13,368 bases of DNA. Source: an uncultured Blautia sp. GTDB lineage: Bacteria > Bacillota > Clostridia > Lachnospirales > Lachnospiraceae. Within the stretch, counting starts at the first letter, position 1, and every line of letters starts with the position of its first letter. Shown here piece after piece: positions 1 to 7,127 of the stretch. Under the pieces are notes generated by a model, which was not told where the DNA came from, made no database searches, and saw nothing but the letters and a program-made list of their open reading frames with translations. Both the position numbers and the translations under genes were made by a program. The stretch lies in assembly GCA_900552095.1 (NCBI GenBank), contig URYM01000026.1:1-13368 (forward strand), written 5' to 3'.

Positions 1-1
1 C

Positions 2-637
2 CCTCTCACCTCTATCAAAGGGTACCTGGAAGCCTTTCTGGACGGGACGATCCCGCCTGAAATGCAGGAAAAATATCTGAAGATCCTGCTCTTCGAGACG
101 GAGCGTCTGAGCAAACTGACTCAGAATCTCCTCTCCCTGAACACCTTCGACAGCAAGGGGCGGATGCTGAACCTGACGGATTTTGATATCAATGAGGTCA
201 TAAAAAATACGGCAGCCACCTTCGAGGGGACCTGCCGTACCAAACGGATCACGATCCAGCTGCTCCTGCAGGGCGATTCCCTCTCTGTCAATGCCGACAT
301 GGGGAAGATCCAGCAGGTACTCTGCAACCTGATCGATAACGCAATTAAATTCAGTTTTCATGACTCTCTGATCACCGTGGAGACAACCGAACGTCACGGG
401 AAAGTCTTTGTCTCCGTCAAAGACAGCGGAGAGGGAATTGCAAAAGATAATCTTCCCCGGATCTGGGAACGCTTCTTCAAAGAAGACAGCTCCCGGGGAA
501 AGGATCGCAAGGGAACCGGCCTGGGGCTGGCTATCGTAAAAGATATCATAACCGCCCACAACCAGAACATCAACGTGATCAGCACCCAGGGAGCCGGAAG
601 CGAATTTATCTTTACGCTGGATAAAACAAAAAAATAG
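2..637 (+). CDS. Sensor histidine kinase, C-terminal part (5' truncated by window)
   Basis: The reading frame is open from base 2, so an ATG at 62 is internal and the gene starts outside the window. The visible 211 residues begin with PLTSIKGYL, which in HisKA kinases directly follows the phospho-acceptor histidine (HELRTPLTS), so that histidine lies just off the edge. The rest of the dimerisation helix pair follows. The HATPase_c domain shows its N box (QVLCNLIDNAIKFS), G1 box (DSGEGIA), an F-box-like segment (RIWERFF) and G2 box (GTGLGLAIV). This is a PhoR/ResE-like membrane sensor kinase that would autophosphorylate and pass phosphate to a response regulator, probably encoded just upstream. 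The sensing domain is not visible, so the signal is unknown. The gene ends 15 bp before trmL, which converges on it. Confidence 0.93.
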   Translation, partial: PLTSIKGYLEAFLDGTIPPEMQEKYLKILLFETERLSKLTQNLLSLNTFDSKGRMLNLTDFDINEVIKNTAATFEGTCRTKRITIQLLLQGDSLSVNADMGKIQQVLCNLIDNAIKFSFHDSLITVETTERHGKVFVSVKDSGEGIAKDNLPRIWERFFKEDSSRGKDRKGTGLGLAIVKDIITAHNQNINVISTQGAGSEFIFTLDKTKK

Positions 638-653
638 CGGAACTCTCCCGGCT
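623..653 (-). terminator. Probable intrinsic terminator of the glyA-trmL operon
   Basis: On the minus strand a short stem (CGGGA, loop GAG, TTCCG, extended by AG/CT around one bulged C) starts at the trmL stop codon. It is followed by CTA, seven T, G and four T. The stem is short, but the T-tract is good and lies exactly where the operon should end. The T-tract is the complement of the A-rich last codons of the convergent histidine kinase (Lys-Thr-Lys-Lys-stop). On the + strand no U-run follows the hairpin, so it should not stop kinase transcripts. Confidence 0.5.
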
Positions 654-1147
654 CACTTCCATTCATACCGGGTCAGATGACCTTCCGCCTGCATGTGGGC
701 AAATCCCTGCTGGCGCAGCGCCTCATAGAGTACAATAGCCACTGAATTGCTCAGGTTCAGAGAGCGGATCTTATCCAGCATGGGGATCCGGATTGCTGTC
801 TCCTGATTTTCCAGAAGGATCTCTTCCGGGATTCCTCCGCTCTCTTTTCCGAACATAAGATAACAGTCGGGTTCATAGGAAACTTCTGTGTAACACCGGG
901 GCGCTTTGGTCGATGCCATATAGACCTTCGCCCCGGGATTTTTTTCCAGAAAATCCTGATAGTTCACATAGCGCGTCACATCCAGATCCTTCCAGTAATC
1001 CATGCCGGCTCTCCTGATCGCCTTTTCATTCAGCCGAAATCCCAGCGGTTCGATCAGGTGCAGCCGGGCTCCGGAAGCCACGCAGGTTCTTCCGATATTT
1101 CCCGTGTTTGCAGGAATCTCCGGTTCAAATAATACAATATTGATCAT
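653..1147 (-). CDS. trmL: tRNA (cytidine(34)/uridine(34)-2'-O)-methyltransferase TrmL
   Basis: This is a SPOUT-class (trefoil-knot) methyltransferase of the TrmL/YibK type, 164 aa, the usual length for this minimal cytoplasmic family. It 2'-O-methylates the wobble base of tRNA-Leu isoacceptors using S-adenosylmethionine. Visible hallmarks are the N-terminal MINIVLFEPEIPANTGNIGR (residues 1-20, with the conserved NTGN), FGKESGGIP (99-107) and the knot segment SLNLSNSVAIVLYEAL (129-144). I chose the ATG at 1147 because it gives the typical family N-terminus and has GGGGTGA about six bases upstream. A GTG at 1156 is in frame and would add three residues. The start region overlaps or abuts the stop of the upstream AIR-synthase-like gene, so the two are probably translationally coupled. 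It is the last gene of the operon. Confidence 0.93.
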   Translation of the reverse strand: MINIVLFEPEIPANTGNIGRTCVASGARLHLIEPLGFRLNEKAIRRAGMDYWKDLDVTRYVNYQDFLEKNPGAKVYMASTKAPRCYTEVSYEPDCYLMFGKESGGIPEEILLENQETAIRIPMLDKIRSLNLSNSVAIVLYEALRQQGFAHMQAEGHLTRYEWK

Positions 1148-1152
1148 TTCTT

Positions 1153-2139
1153 TCACCCCATCACTTTGTAAAGCTCATCTGTCTGCGGCCGGGTCAGATA
1201 CTGTACATCCTCCCCGTTTCTCACGATCCGATCCTTCCCGGAAGTGGTCCTTCCCACCACCGCGGCCGGAATGCCTGCCCGCTCCAGTTCCCGCACGAGC
1301 CCGGGGCCATCCTCTGTCACTGCCAGAACAGAACCGCTGGACATGATATGATACGGATTCAGATGAAAGACCTCGCAGATCTCCACCGTCTCCTGCCGGA
1401 TGGGAATCTTCTTCAGATCTGCCTCCAGACCTACGTTCGCCCCTTCCGCCACCTCCCAGAGTGCGCCGAAAACGCCTCCCTCGGTGATGTCATGCATGGC
1501 ACACACGCCTGCCGCCGCTGCGGCCCCCGCGTCCGGCACCACCGAGAGATAACGGTCAAACTCCCTGGCGGTCCGGACAAATTCCGGAGAAAATTCTTTT
1601 AAAAGTTCCTCCTCCTTCTCTTTGGCGAGAATTGCGGTCGCCTCCAGACCGATCCATTTGGTAACCACCAGATCCTGACCCGGTCTGACCCGGGAAAGAT
1701 CAGGCATCTGATCCTGACGCAGTTTTCCCACACCGGTGACGGAAATCAGGGGCTGGCGCACTACATTTGTGATCTCCGTGTGGCCTCCCAGAACTTCCAT
1801 CCCCAGTTTCTCACAGGTCGATTCCACTTCCTGCATCATTGCCCGAATCTGGGGCTCCTCCACCGTATCCGGCAAAAGCAGCGTCAGCATAATGCCCAGA
1901 GGCTCTGCCCCGGACACTGCCAGATCATTCGCTGTGATATGGACTGCCTGACTTCCCATATCTTTGACCGTGCCCGTAATCGGATCCGTGGACATAACCA
2001 GGATTTCTCCGTCTTTCAGCTTCAGAGCGGCACAGTCCCTGCCCACTGCCGGGCCTGACAGAACCTCTTCTCTCCTGTGTTTTATCTGCCTGAGCACAGA
2101 GCGCACCAGCACCTGCTCCGGCAATTTTCCGATCTTCAT
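1153..2139 (-). CDS. AIR synthase-related protein (PurM/HypE/ThiL-type fold)
   Basis: This 328-aa protein has the two-domain layout of the AIR synthase superfamily (PurM, SelD, HypE, ThiL), ATP-using enzymes that activate a carbonyl or amide-type oxygen. Landmarks are GRDCAALKL (about 33-41), MSTDPITGTV (about 49-58), ITANDLAVSGAEPLG (about 68-82) and GGHTEITN (about 118-125). The C-terminal half carries HDITEGGVFGALWEVAEGA (from about 216) and HIMSSGSVLAVTED (from about 264). The closest pattern is HypE, but it lacks the HypE C-terminal cysteine tail (PRIC) and no other hydrogenase genes are nearby. It also lacks the SelD Cys/Sec loop. It may therefore act on an unidentified substrate. The start has GGAGGAGAAAG immediately upstream. 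It lies 19 nt after the VanW-family gene and runs into trmL. Confidence 0.85.
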   Translation of the reverse strand: MKIGKLPEQVLVRSVLRQIKHRREEVLSGPAVGRDCAALKLKDGEILVMSTDPITGTVKDMGSQAVHITANDLAVSGAEPLGIMLTLLLPDTVEEPQIRAMMQEVESTCEKLGMEVLGGHTEITNVVRQPLISVTGVGKLRQDQMPDLSRVRPGQDLVVTKWIGLEATAILAKEKEEELLKEFSPEFVRTAREFDRYLSVVPDAGAAAAAGVCAMHDITEGGVFGALWEVAEGANVGLEADLKKIPIRQETVEICEVFHLNPYHIMSSGSVLAVTEDGPGLVRELERAGIPAAVVGRTTSGKDRIVRNGEDVQYLTRPQTDELYKVMG

Positions 2140-2158
2140 CTTTCTCCTCCTGCCCGTC

Positions 2159-3586
2159 TTATATGCCGTACTTTTTCTTCAGACTGAACACATCATTAAG
2201 CGAATTACTTTGGATCGCCTCTCTCATCTCGCCCACCAGTTCCGTATTTCCGGACTTGATCCCCACATCATAAACTGCATTGGAGACTGCATAGACGCTG
2301 CTGTTCACCTGATCCGTACTGGTCTGTCCATTTTCCGTGACTTCCTTCCAGAGCTTGGCCTTGTAGCCGGTCTTGGGCGCATTGACCTCTGTTATGGTTC
2401 CGATGGTCTTTTCACTGTCCGCCTGAAGTTTCGTTCCCGGATCCGTCTGACTGATGATCTCATTATAATAGCGGATCGTTCTGCCAGGATCCCGGTACTC
2501 CTCTCCATAGATCCGGAAACCTACCCGGCCATTCTGAGTATACCCCTCAATATAAATCGGCGCATTCGTATTATTTTTAAACTTGAAATCCTTGGATCCC
2601 TCTGCGATAGCCGCATCAAAACCAGGATCAGAATAAGACACCATCATCGAATGGTTATACCGCTCCGTCACTTCCAGTTCTGCCTTCAGGACTGCCTGAT
2701 AAAGGGTGGTCGATACCTGGCAGATCCCTCCGCCGTAATCATACACCACCTTGCCTCCCCGGTATTCCGCCGCTTTGGCATAGCCGTTTTCTTCGTTAAA
2801 AGGAACCACCTTTTTCAGCATGGCAAACTCTTCTCCCGGATAGATAACCGTCCCGCTTACCTTGCGCACACCCGCCTCCACATTCTTACACCGGGCGCCC
2901 GCGTCTGCCGCATACTCCGTGGATGCCTCTCCCAGTACATCCTGCACTTTTCCCAGTTCTTCCGGATCTGACTGGCCTTCCACCGTATTCATCACCAGCT
3001 CCACACGGCCGTCTTCCAGACCGTTCCACTCATTGGAAATGTACTCCTGCACCGCCTCCACGGAGGCCTCCACATCGATCTCACTTCCCGCAGAACCGCT
3101 GATGATCTCGAAGCTTCCATCTTCTTTCTTCACCAGCTGGGAGTCCACAGACTCTTCATTATAAGGTACACATTTTTCTTCCAGAGCGGTCTTTACCTTC
3201 TCCGGATCCACACTGTAACCCAGACGGAGTGTATGACCGTCCCCCTTCAGTTCCTGCTGCTGCCGGTAGCGGTGAACCAGATTCCCCTGACGCCCGTAGG
3301 CGAGCGCCTCCCGCGCGGCATCATCCGTATCTACGGTAAGCCCAAGATCCTGCACGTTGATCGTGACCGTGTGAAGGTTCATCTGCATCTGAATCCCCTG
3401 CTGCAGGGCTTTTTCCTCCTGTTTCCTTGCCTCCGCTTCTACTTCCGCCTCGGTCATGCCGGAAATCTCCACTGCTCCCAGCCAGACGCCCTGCATCACG
3501 GTATCTTCTGCCGCCAGAACCGGAACCGCGCCCCGGGTCAGCATTCCCAGAAGCAGACCTGCGGCCAGTACTTTTGCTTTCTTCAT
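2159..3586 (-). CDS. VanW family exported protein
   Basis: This is a 475-aa secreted or membrane-anchored protein. Residues 1-26 form a signal peptide (MKKAKVLAAGLLLGML, then VPVLAA), so it acts outside the membrane. Residues about 30-225 resemble the repeated putative peptidoglycan-binding region (YoaR/PF12229 type) found before VanW domains. The VanW domain spans about 228-362 and has the diagnostic GGGICQVSTTLY (285-296) and YNHSMMVSYSDPGFDAAI (310-327). The tail beyond 365 is less conserved. VanW was named from a vancomycin-resistance cluster, but the domain's biochemical role is unclear, and no vanR/S/H/A/X genes are present, so resistance should not be assumed. I chose the start at 3586 because AGGTGAGAAGA precedes it and it begins the signal peptide. 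The frame is open further upstream to 3805 but overlaps two other genes there. Confidence 0.9.
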   Translation of the reverse strand: MKKAKVLAAGLLLGMLTRGAVPVLAAEDTVMQGVWLGAVEISGMTEAEVEAEARKQEEKALQQGIQMQMNLHTVTINVQDLGLTVDTDDAAREALAYGRQGNLVHRYRQQQELKGDGHTLRLGYSVDPEKVKTALEEKCVPYNEESVDSQLVKKEDGSFEIISGSAGSEIDVEASVEAVQEYISNEWNGLEDGRVELVMNTVEGQSDPEELGKVQDVLGEASTEYAADAGARCKNVEAGVRKVSGTVIYPGEEFAMLKKVVPFNEENGYAKAAEYRGGKVVYDYGGGICQVSTTLYQAVLKAELEVTERYNHSMMVSYSDPGFDAAIAEGSKDFKFKNNTNAPIYIEGYTQNGRVGFRIYGEEYRDPGRTIRYYNEIISQTDPGTKLQADSEKTIGTITEVNAPKTGYKAKLWKEVTENGQTSTDQVNSSVYAVSNAVYDVGIKSGNTELVGEMREAIQSNSLNDVFSLKKKYGI

Positions 3587-3624
3587 TCTTCTCACCTGTA
3601 CTTTCAAATCCTGTATTCGGGTTA

Positions 3625-3720
3625 TCAGATCAGATATTCTGTGATCATAGGGATCACCATTGCCAGAATCATAATGACTGCAATCGCTCCGGCGATGATC
3701 CGCTGTGTTTTTCTTTTCAT
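3625..3720 (-). CDS. Small single-span membrane peptide, 31 aa, function unknown
   Basis: This short gene fills the gap between the exonuclease and VanW genes. It encodes a 31-residue peptide with a basic N-terminus (K2, R3, K4, R7) and an uninterrupted hydrophobic stretch from about residue 8 to 26 (IIAGAIAVIMILAMVIPMI), then a short TEYLI tail. The layout predicts one membrane helix with the N-terminus inside. Its ATG overlaps the exonuclease stop as ATGA, and GGAGG lies seven bases upstream, so translation after the exonuclease is expected. VanW follows 38 nt later. I do not recognise the family. Possible roles include a membrane regulator or a partner of the neighbouring exported protein. 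The good start signal and clean hydrophobic design favour a real gene over chance. Confidence 0.72.
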   Translation of the reverse strand: MKRKTQRIIAGAIAVIMILAMVIPMITEYLI

Positions 3721-4433
3721 TTTCCCGCCTCCATTCTCCCGTGTTCCAGAATGATCTTATCGATCGTACGGGACGCTTCATTTCTGGTAAGGCTGTCAAT
3801 CTCAACAGCTAGGGTTATTTTATGATATTTCAGCAGATCATGCAAGTAAACTTTTTGCCGCACTGTAATAGGCGCCCTCTTCTTCACCGCATAACGGAGC
3901 ACCTGTTCCTCAAAATATTCCGGGGCTGTCTCCCCCCAGATTTCCTTCATCCGCTCAAAGATCTGTCCCGCTGCCCGGGCGTCTTCCAGCGCCCGGTGGG
4001 CGTGATCCAGCGATATGCCAAAATAAAGACAGAGATCTCCCAGCCTCCTGCTGGGAAGTTCCGCAAGAAAGATCCTGGCAAGCTTCAGACTGTCGCAGCC
4101 CATTTTCTCAAAAGGCATTCCCTGATCTGCCGCCTGGTGCTTCAGAAATCCATAATCAAACATCAGATTATGCCCCAGCAGGGGATAACCGGCCGCAAAT
4201 TCCGCAAAGGCTTCCATAGCCTCCCCGGCGGAAGGCTGCCCCTTTACCATCTCATCCGTAATGCCTGTCAGCTCCCGGATCCTCTCCGGGATCTCCATCC
4301 GTGGATTGATCAGCATCTGAAACTGACCGGCTTCCTGCCCGTCCCGGATCTTCACCGCTCCAATTTCCAGAATCCGGTCCCTGGCCGGATTCAGTCCAGT
4401 CGTTTCCAGATCCACCGCTACATACCGATCCAT
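3717..4433 (-). CDS. DnaQ-like 3'-5' exonuclease (DEDDh family)
   Basis: This 238-aa protein has an N-terminal exonuclease domain (about 1-165) of the DnaQ/PolC-epsilon type, which removes nucleotides from 3' ends with two metal ions. The catalytic set is visible: D8 and E10 in VDLETTGLNP, D93 in GHNLMFDYGF, and H146 and D151 in HAHRALEDA, which makes it DEDDh. No polymerase or helicase domain is attached. Residues about 185-235 form an extra C-terminal segment with ITVRQKVYLHDLL and SLTRNEASRTIDKI, resembling small helical 'QK..L..L ... LTR.EAS' modules seen at the ends of some Clostridia exonucleases. Substrate choice is unknown; DNA proofreading, repair or small-RNA trimming are all possible. 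GGGAGGTGA precedes the start, 3 nt after the radical SAM stop. Its own stop overlaps the start of the 31-aa peptide. Confidence 0.92.
   Translation of the reverse strand: MDRYVAVDLETTGLNPARDRILEIGAVKIRDGQEAGQFQMLINPRMEIPERIRELTGITDEMVKGQPSAGEAMEAFAEFAAGYPLLGHNLMFDYGFLKHQAADQGMPFEKMGCDSLKLARIFLAELPSRRLGDLCLYFGISLDHAHRALEDARAAGQIFERMKEIWGETAPEYFEEQVLRYAVKKRAPITVRQKVYLHDLLKYHKITLAVEIDSLTRNEASRTIDKIILEHGRMEAGK
3728..3732 (-). promoter_or_regulatory. Ribosome binding site of the 31-aa peptide
   Basis: GGAGG lies inside the last codons of the exonuclease gene (Met-Glu-Ala), seven bases before the ATG at 3720. It is a near-ideal Shine-Dalgarno match and is the main evidence that the small gene is translated. 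Confidence 0.7.
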
Positions 4434-4436
4434 CTC

Positions 4437-6164
4437 TCACCTCCCGTTCCCCGTCAGATCCTCCTCCTTCAGCACGACCATACGCGCGCTGTAATTCAGA
4501 GGATCCCGTCTCTGATAGTCAAAAAGCACCCAGCCTTCTCCTCCCGGCAGAATCCGGGAAAAATGTTCCAGATGCGTCATCCGGCTCAGCTGCCGGAAAT
4601 CATATCCCTCATAGCCGGGCAGATATTCCCTGGCTCTCTCTTTATAAAAAATCCGGATCTTTTCCTTCTCTTTGGTCTGATCCGGCGCAAAGGAAGGACG
4701 GCTTTTCAGATTTTCTCTCTGATAAAGGCTTAAAAGCGCCAGCTCCTCAAAAAGCCGCTCCTCTCCTTTCCGCTCCCGTACAAATTCCAGAAGGATCTCA
4801 TATCTGCGGATCCTGGTATGCGCCAGCCCGAAGTAACCCTTTTCCTCATAAAACTGCCCCAGCGCTTCATACATGGAGAAGGCGTCGGGAAACATTTTTT
4901 CCAGTTCCGGAAGCATCCCGGCAAACTGACCGCTGTTATAATAAACCTCCACCATCTCCTCAATCAGCTTTAATCTAAGCAGTTCGCCGTAAGAAAGCCA
5001 GCGGGTAGCCAGCACCTCATAAGGTTCTCTGCTCCGGAAGAGACAGCCGTACGCTTCGGCCCGGCTGTGCATTCCGGAACCTTTCAGCACTTTCAGAAAA
5101 CCCAGCTGCAGCTGCTCCGGCTTCAGTTCGTAAACATCATTGAAAGATTTTCCAAAAGAGTTATAATCTTCCCAGGGCAGCCCCGCGATCAGATCCAGAT
5201 GCTGATGGATATTATGCCCTTTTTGGATCTTCCTTACTGCCGCAGACAGTCTGGCAAAATCTGTCTTCCGGCATATCTCCGAGAGCGTCCGTTCGTTCGT
5301 CGTCTGCACGCCGATCTCCAGCTGTACCTGCCCCGGTCTCATCCGGCCAAGCAGCGCCAGTTCCTCCTCATCCAGAAGATCGGCAGAGATCTCAAAATGA
5401 AAATTGGTAATCCCATTATCATGTTCCAGCAAAAACTCCCAGATTTCTTTTGTCCGGCTGTGGCTGCAGTTAAAGGTCCGATCCACAAATTTTACCTGAG
5501 GCACCTTCCGTTCCAGGAAAAAAGAAAGTTCCCTTTTTACCAGTTCAAGATCCCGGAACCGGAGTTTCTTGTCTATAGAAGAGAGGCAGTAACTGCAGGA
5601 AAAGGGGCAGCCCCGGCTGCTCTCATAATAAATGATCCGATGGTCAAACTGCTGCAGATCCTCATAGACAAAGGGAATTTTGCTCAGATCCGCCGGCTCC
5701 CGGAACTTCCCCTCCTTGATCCTTCCATCCTCTGCCCGGAAGGTGATTCCCGGAATTTCGGATAACGCTCCGTTTCCTCCCGCCAGGTGATCCAGCCATT
5801 CCCGAAAGGTGATTTCGCCTTCTCCCAGAAAAACTCCTTCCGCCTGCGGCAGCTTTTCCAGAACTTCTCCTGCATTGTAAGAAACTTCCGGCCCGCCCAG
5901 CCAGATCCGGACTTCCGGAAGTATCTTTTTCAGTTCTGTACACAGATCCCGAATATAGGAAATGTTCCAGATATAACAGGAAAAACAGACAAAATCCGGA
6001 TGGCTGCGGTAAATATCCCCCAAAACTTCATCCGGCTGTTGATTAATCGTATATTCCTTCAGCTCAACCAGCGGCCGGTACGGGCCTGCGGATGCCCGCA
6101 GGCTGTACACAGCCAGGTTTGAGTGAATATATTTTGCATTTACTGCTGTCAGCAAAATTTTCAT
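4437..6164 (-). CDS. B12-binding domain / radical SAM protein (DUF4080-type)
   Basis: This 575-aa cytoplasmic iron-sulfur protein has an N-terminal cobalamin-binding-like Rossmann region (about 1-125; MKILLTAVNAKYIHSNLAVY, then WLGGPEVSYNAGEVL at 88-102). A radical SAM core follows from about 175, with the 4Fe-4S motif CPFSCSYC giving C186, C190 and C193. The core continues through VKFVDRTFNC, LEIGVQTTNERTL and LDLIAGLPWEDY. The C-terminal 200 residues match the layout of DUF4080 proteins. Members of this class use S-adenosylmethionine radicals, often with cobalamin, for methylation or rearrangement, but this subfamily has no assigned substrate. The usual cobalamin-ligand motif DxHxxG is not evident, so B12 binding may be base-off without a protein histidine, or lost. 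The start is at the ATGA overlap with the sugar kinase; the ribosome site is weak, suggesting translational coupling. Confidence 0.9.
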   Translation of the reverse strand: MKILLTAVNAKYIHSNLAVYSLRASAGPYRPLVELKEYTINQQPDEVLGDIYRSHPDFVCFSCYIWNISYIRDLCTELKKILPEVRIWLGGPEVSYNAGEVLEKLPQAEGVFLGEGEITFREWLDHLAGGNGALSEIPGITFRAEDGRIKEGKFREPADLSKIPFVYEDLQQFDHRIIYYESSRGCPFSCSYCLSSIDKKLRFRDLELVKRELSFFLERKVPQVKFVDRTFNCSHSRTKEIWEFLLEHDNGITNFHFEISADLLDEEELALLGRMRPGQVQLEIGVQTTNERTLSEICRKTDFARLSAAVRKIQKGHNIHQHLDLIAGLPWEDYNSFGKSFNDVYELKPEQLQLGFLKVLKGSGMHSRAEAYGCLFRSREPYEVLATRWLSYGELLRLKLIEEMVEVYYNSGQFAGMLPELEKMFPDAFSMYEALGQFYEEKGYFGLAHTRIRRYEILLEFVRERKGEERLFEELALLSLYQRENLKSRPSFAPDQTKEKEKIRIFYKERAREYLPGYEGYDFRQLSRMTHLEHFSRILPGGEGWVLFDYQRRDPLNYSARMVVLKEEDLTGNGR

Positions 6165-7105
6165 AAGCGCGCTTTCACTTCCTCCATCGAAGGCATCGCC
6201 GGGATCGCTCCCCGCTTCTCTACACAGAGCCCTGCCACCGTGTTGGCAAAATGCAGATACCGTTCTGCCTGTTCTTCCGTCAGCTGTCCGGGATGCACCC
6301 GGTCTTCTGACAGGCAGAACAGGATTCCGCCCCAGAAGGAATCTCCTGCCCCTGTGGTGTCAACCACCTGGCATTTTCCGGTGGGAACCCGCACCTCCAG
6401 CTCTTTTGTCACCAGAAGCGCACCCTCCGCTCCCAGCGTTACGATCACGCAGGATGGCCCTTTTTCCAGAAGCTCCCTCGCCGCCTCCAGCGGGTCCTCC
6501 CGGTCAGAGAGAAGAGCCGTCTCCTCATCCGAAATCTTCATAATGTCCGCCCGGGACACCATATTCCGCATCTCCCTCTTCGCCGTCTCCACATCGGGCC
6601 AGAGGGGCGCGCGGTAATTGGGATCGTAAGAGATCACCGCTCCCACCTTCTTCGCCTGCTCCACCGCATAGTAAGTCGCTTCTCTTGCCGGTTCATCCGT
6701 CAGAGAAAGGGAACCGCAGTGAAAGATCCTTGTCTCTTTTAAGAGTTCCAGATTTACCTCTTCCTTTGTAATCTGTGTATCTGCCCCCGGTTTTCTGGCG
6801 AAAGAGAAATCCCTCTCCCCGTTTTTCAGCGATACAAAGGCCAGTGTGGTAAAATATTTCTCATCGGTGATCAGGCCTGTGGTATCAATCTCTGCCTTCT
6901 CCAGCGTTTCCCTTAAAAACGCCCCGTGCATATCATCGCCCACTTTGCCTATAAATGCAGTCTTTCCTCCCAGGCGGTTAACCGCTGCCAGCACATTGGC
7001 CGGAGCTCCGCCGGGATTGCGCTCATATAAATCCATACCGCCCCCGGACACGCCGCAGGGGGTAAAATCAATCAGTACTTCTCCCAGTGCAGTTACATCA
7101 AACAT
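6161..7105 (-). CDS. scrK: PfkB-family carbohydrate kinase, probably fructokinase
   Basis: This 314-aa ribokinase/PfkB-superfamily kinase would phosphorylate a sugar (probably fructose) with ATP in the cytoplasm. The N-terminal signature PGGAPANVLAAVNRLGG is at residues 31-47. The C-terminal signature VVDTTGAGDSFWGG is at 247-260, where D255 is the expected catalytic base in the anion hole. The overall length and the MFDVTALGEVLIDFTP start match bacterial fructokinases. No sugar transporter or sucrose hydrolase lies next to it, so substrate identity rests on family resemblance only; 2-keto-3-deoxygluconate or another ketose is possible. It sits 22 nt after glyA, with GAGGT upstream of the ATG, and its stop overlaps the radical SAM start (ATGA). 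Its presence in a glyA operon has no obvious metabolic logic. Confidence 0.88.
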   Translation of the reverse strand: MFDVTALGEVLIDFTPCGVSGGGMDLYERNPGGAPANVLAAVNRLGGKTAFIGKVGDDMHGAFLRETLEKAEIDTTGLITDEKYFTTLAFVSLKNGERDFSFARKPGADTQITKEEVNLELLKETRIFHCGSLSLTDEPAREATYYAVEQAKKVGAVISYDPNYRAPLWPDVETAKREMRNMVSRADIMKISDEETALLSDREDPLEAARELLEKGPSCVIVTLGAEGALLVTKELEVRVPTGKCQVVDTTGAGDSFWGGILFCLSEDRVHPGQLTEEQAERYLHFANTVAGLCVEKRGAIPAMPSMEEVKARL

Positions 7106-7127
7106 TTCTTTCTACCTCTCTTACCTC

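Noticed and set aside
589..654. Inverted GAGCCGG/CCGGCTC pair at the end of the kinase gene
   Set aside because: The arms are about 50 bases apart and no T-tract follows on the + strand, so it is not a credible terminator.
1153..2139. selD (selenophosphate synthase)
   Set aside because: The N-terminal Cys/Sec-containing loop and following Lys of SelD are missing; the motifs fit HypE-like AIR synthase relatives better.
1964..2971. Open frame of 335 codons on the + strand
   Set aside because: It is antisense to the VanW and AIR-synthase-like genes, has no ribosome site or family signature, and its composition is what the reverse of codon-biased genes gives.
2159..3586. Vancomycin resistance gene cluster
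   Set aside because: Only a VanW-family protein is present; vanR, vanS, vanH, vanA/B and vanX are absent and VanW proteins are widespread in susceptible bacteria.
3587..3805. 73-codon N-terminal extension of the VanW gene
   Set aside because: The frame is open, but it overlaps the 31-aa gene and the exonuclease, has no ribosome site, and would bury the signal peptide inside the protein.
3822..4733. Open frame of 303 codons on the + strand
   Set aside because: It lies antisense to the exonuclease and the end of the radical SAM gene, both with intact catalytic motifs; no recognisable protein.
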